The notes below the pieces were generated by a model. That model was not told where the DNA came from. It saw only the letters and a list, made by a program, of their open reading frames with translations, and did no database searches. Both the position numbers and the translations under genes were made by a program. Below are positions 63,991-64,000 of a stretch of 64,000 nucleotides of DNA, piece by piece (positions within the stretch are counted from its first letter, which is position 1; every line of letters begins with the position of its first letter). Origin of the DNA: Acidimicrobiaceae bacterium (GTDB lineage: Bacteria > Actinomycetota > Acidimicrobiia > Acidimicrobiales > Ilumatobacteraceae); the NCBI GenBank assembly GCA_020637295.1, contig JACJWF010000001.1, forward strand, positions 62,001 through 126,000, written 5' to 3'.

Positions 63991-64000
63991 CGTCACACCC

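Noticed and set aside
1..64000. tRNA, rRNA, phage or insertion-sequence genes
   Set aside because: No transposase, integrase, cloverleaf or rRNA sequence was recognised on either strand; the repeats found are small intergenic elements.

Overview
The window is about 64 kb of very G+C-rich chromosomal DNA, densely packed with genes on both strands. It looks like an actinobacterium and most likely a member of the Acidimicrobiia. The supporting genes are a WhiB protein, a PafB/PafC-type WYL pair, coenzyme F420 functions (CofC and two luciferase-like oxidoreductases), a TIGR03084-type protein, an imuA'-imuB cassette with dnaE2, and an HU protein next to a PAKKAA-repeat protein. No rRNA, tRNA, phage, insertion sequence or CRISPR array was seen, so the exact lineage is an inference.

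Layout. 1-9.8 kb: end of pgi, an RlmI-type rRNA methyltransferase, 3-hydroxybutyryl-CoA dehydrogenase, two WYL regulators, a DEDDh exonuclease, an epoxide-hydrolase-like protein, WhiB, PhoH, HIT, HU, a 22-copy PAKKAA protein and a TIGR03084 protein. 10-18.9 kb: PIG-L deacetylase, cofC, gpsA, a secernin-like peptidase, a flavin reductase, a MOSC protein, selD, rnhB and an FAD amine oxidase. 18.9-21.1 kb: a four-gene copper-delivery operon (PCuAC, TlpA, SCO1, small lipoprotein). 21.2-28.1 kb: a five-gene operon of SWIM zinc finger, DUF5691, MoxR AAA+ ATPase, DUF5682 and VWA protein, the best candidate here for an uncharacterised multi-protein system. 28.1-43.6 kb: an orphan PEP-mobile-domain protein, a deaminase, a D-carbamoylase, TauE, two tandem LprG-like proteins, a fused xanthine-dehydrogenase-type molybdoenzyme, an OafA-type acyltransferase, a serine hydrolase, a truncated SsnA-like amidohydrolase, a lipoprotein and an F420 oxidoreductase. 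43.7-50.6 kb: a LuxR-type ATPase regulator, a lipoprotein resembling the pore-forming cholesterol-dependent cytolysins, an Nfu N-domain protein, a CarH/LitR-like B12 regulator and a TOBE-tailed hypothetical. 51-64 kb: the SOS mutagenesis genes imuA', imuB and dnaE2, interrupted by a degenerate receiver/winged-helix regulator, a Nudix-GNAT fusion, an ECF sigma/VOC pair, a GT2-GtrA/glycosidase pair and PadR, ending with a second F420 oxidoreductase.

Two features run through the whole window. First, at least 19 gene starts have a TAnnnT hexamer ending 6-8 bases before the start codon, which points to widespread leaderless transcription. That signal was used here to choose starts. Genes without it are mostly inside operons or have a clear Shine-Dalgarno sequence. 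Second, some intergenic gaps carry palindromic elements. Two families occur at two separate loci each (about 9.8/42.4 kb and 29.9/41.3 kb) and a third large inverted repeat lies at 59.4 kb. LexA-type SOS boxes sit in front of both imuA' and dnaE2, tying the two loci into one damage-induced mutagenesis response.
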